DNA from: Gemmatimonadales bacterium
GTDB lineage: Bacteria > Gemmatimonadota > Gemmatimonadetes > Gemmatimonadales > GWC2-71-9
NCBI GenBank assembly: GCA_013003805.1
Contig: JABDII010000335.1
Span: 1 to 5,947, forward strand
Reading direction: 5' to 3'
Length of the DNA: 5,947 nt
The position numbers and the translations under genes were made by a program. This document shows positions 5,436 to 5,947 of this stretch, piece by piece. The notes beneath the pieces were generated by a model. The model had not been told where the DNA came from and ran no database searches. It worked only from the letters and a program-made list of their open reading frames with translations. The first letter of the stretch is position 1; the number at the start of each line of letters is the position of its first letter.

Positions 5436-5947
5436 TTAACGCCTCCGGGCGGGCTTTCCCCGGTCCAGGCGCGCTCGTACTCGCTTCTGTCTGAGGAGCT
5501 TCCCGTCCATCGCTTGGACGATGGAATCGACCTTCTGGGCCGGGAGCTCCACCAAGGCGTGGGAGTCCTTGAGCTCGATCCGACCAATGGCCGCTCGATC
5601 CACCCCGATCTCTTTGATGAGAACCGCGACCAAGTCGGCCACCGTGACACCGTCGTTCCGGCCGGCGTTCACGAACATGCGGGCGACGGAAGGACTGGCT
5701 GAGGGACCCTCCCGCGGTGGCTCCGCCACTGGTGACCCTTCGGTCCATAGGTGATACAGCGCGGCTGCCACGTGCGCTGGCTCAAACCGGTCGAACAACG
5801 GTGCGAGGGCGAGTGCTGCACCATCGAGCGTCCTCGAGGCGAGCACCTGAGCCACGGCCGTGCGCCGCTCGATCGCTCCGGCGCGAGCCGCCTCCACTAC
5901 CCCGGGCAGCCGGACCGGCCGGGTGTCCAGTCCCAAGCGCCCGACGT
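5436..5947 (-). CDS. DEAD-box RNA helicase, C-terminal part with DbpA-type RNA-binding domain (runs off right edge)
   Basis: The frame is open to the right edge, so only the last 170 or so residues are present. The helicase core, with its DEAD motif, lies outside the window. The first segment (LGLDTRPVRLPGVVEAARAG through HVAAALYHLW) resembles the helical linker that follows the helicase core in DeaD/CshA-like proteins. After a Pro/Ser-rich stretch, SVARMFVNAGRNDGVTVADL begins the RRM-like DbpA RNA-binding domain (about 5687-5460). It continues with IGRIELKDSHALVELP. A basic tail RARLDRGKPARRR ends the protein. Such helicases unwind structured RNA in ribosome assembly, cold adaptation or mRNA decay. 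A TTG at 5936 is an internal codon rather than a start. The stop TAA (5438-5436) lies in a small hairpin facing the hup terminator. The assignment rests on the C-terminal domains only. Confidence 0.85.
   Translation of the reverse strand, partial: VGRLGLDTRPVRLPGVVEAARAGAIERRTAVAQVLASRTLDGAALALAPLFDRFEPAHVAAALYHLWTEGSPVAEPPREGPSASPSVARMFVNAGRNDGVTVADLVAVLIKEIGVDRAAIGRIELKDSHALVELPAQKVDSIVQAMDGKLLRQKRVRARLDRGKPARRR

Overview
The window is a compact, GC-rich bacterial chromosomal segment made of housekeeping genes. I see no insertion sequence, phage gene, CRISPR array, tRNA or rRNA. A single-chain (fused) glycine decarboxylase, a Zn-binding type II thymidine kinase, an HU protein with a lengthened helix 2, and a DEAD-box helicase with a DbpA-type RNA-binding tail point to a free-living, high-GC, non-enteric bacterium. 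Gemmatimonadota or a similar phylum is my guess from the flavour of the proteins, not something the sequence proves.

Layout from left to right. Positions 1-167 (minus) hold the first 55 codons of a lipoate-protein ligase / octanoyltransferase family protein. Next, all on the minus strand, come gcvP (193-3126), gcvH (3213-3599), coaE (3656-4270) and tdk (4280-4885). Transcription therefore runs tdk > coaE > gcvH > gcvP > lipoate ligase. A 175-bp divergent region (4886-5060) separates tdk from the plus-strand HU gene (5061-5351). A short convergent region (5352-5435) holds hairpins, including a likely hup terminator. The right edge (5436-5947, minus) is the C-terminal end of a DEAD-box RNA helicase.

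Functional logic: GcvP decarboxylates glycine and passes the aminomethyl group to the lipoyl arm of GcvH. The ligase-family protein directly downstream is well placed to supply that lipoyl (or octanoyl) group. GcvT, the remaining dedicated subunit, is not in the window. CoaE (last step of CoA synthesis) and Tdk (thymidine salvage) form a tight upstream pair. A hairpin across the coaE stop codon, with a 17-bp-spaced sigma-70-like promoter overlapping it, suggests that gcvH-gcvP-ligase can be transcribed separately from tdk-coaE.

The coding content is ordinary. The points worth a second look are small and regulatory: a perfect 14-bp palindrome whose two ends provide the TTG of back-to-back -35 boxes for tdk and hup; a structured gcvH-gcvP spacer with mutually exclusive pairings and a possible 14-residue leader peptide whose stop runs into the gcvP ribosome binding site; and a G9 homopolymer between two in-frame starts of the ligase gene. 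I found no convincing undescribed multi-gene system.
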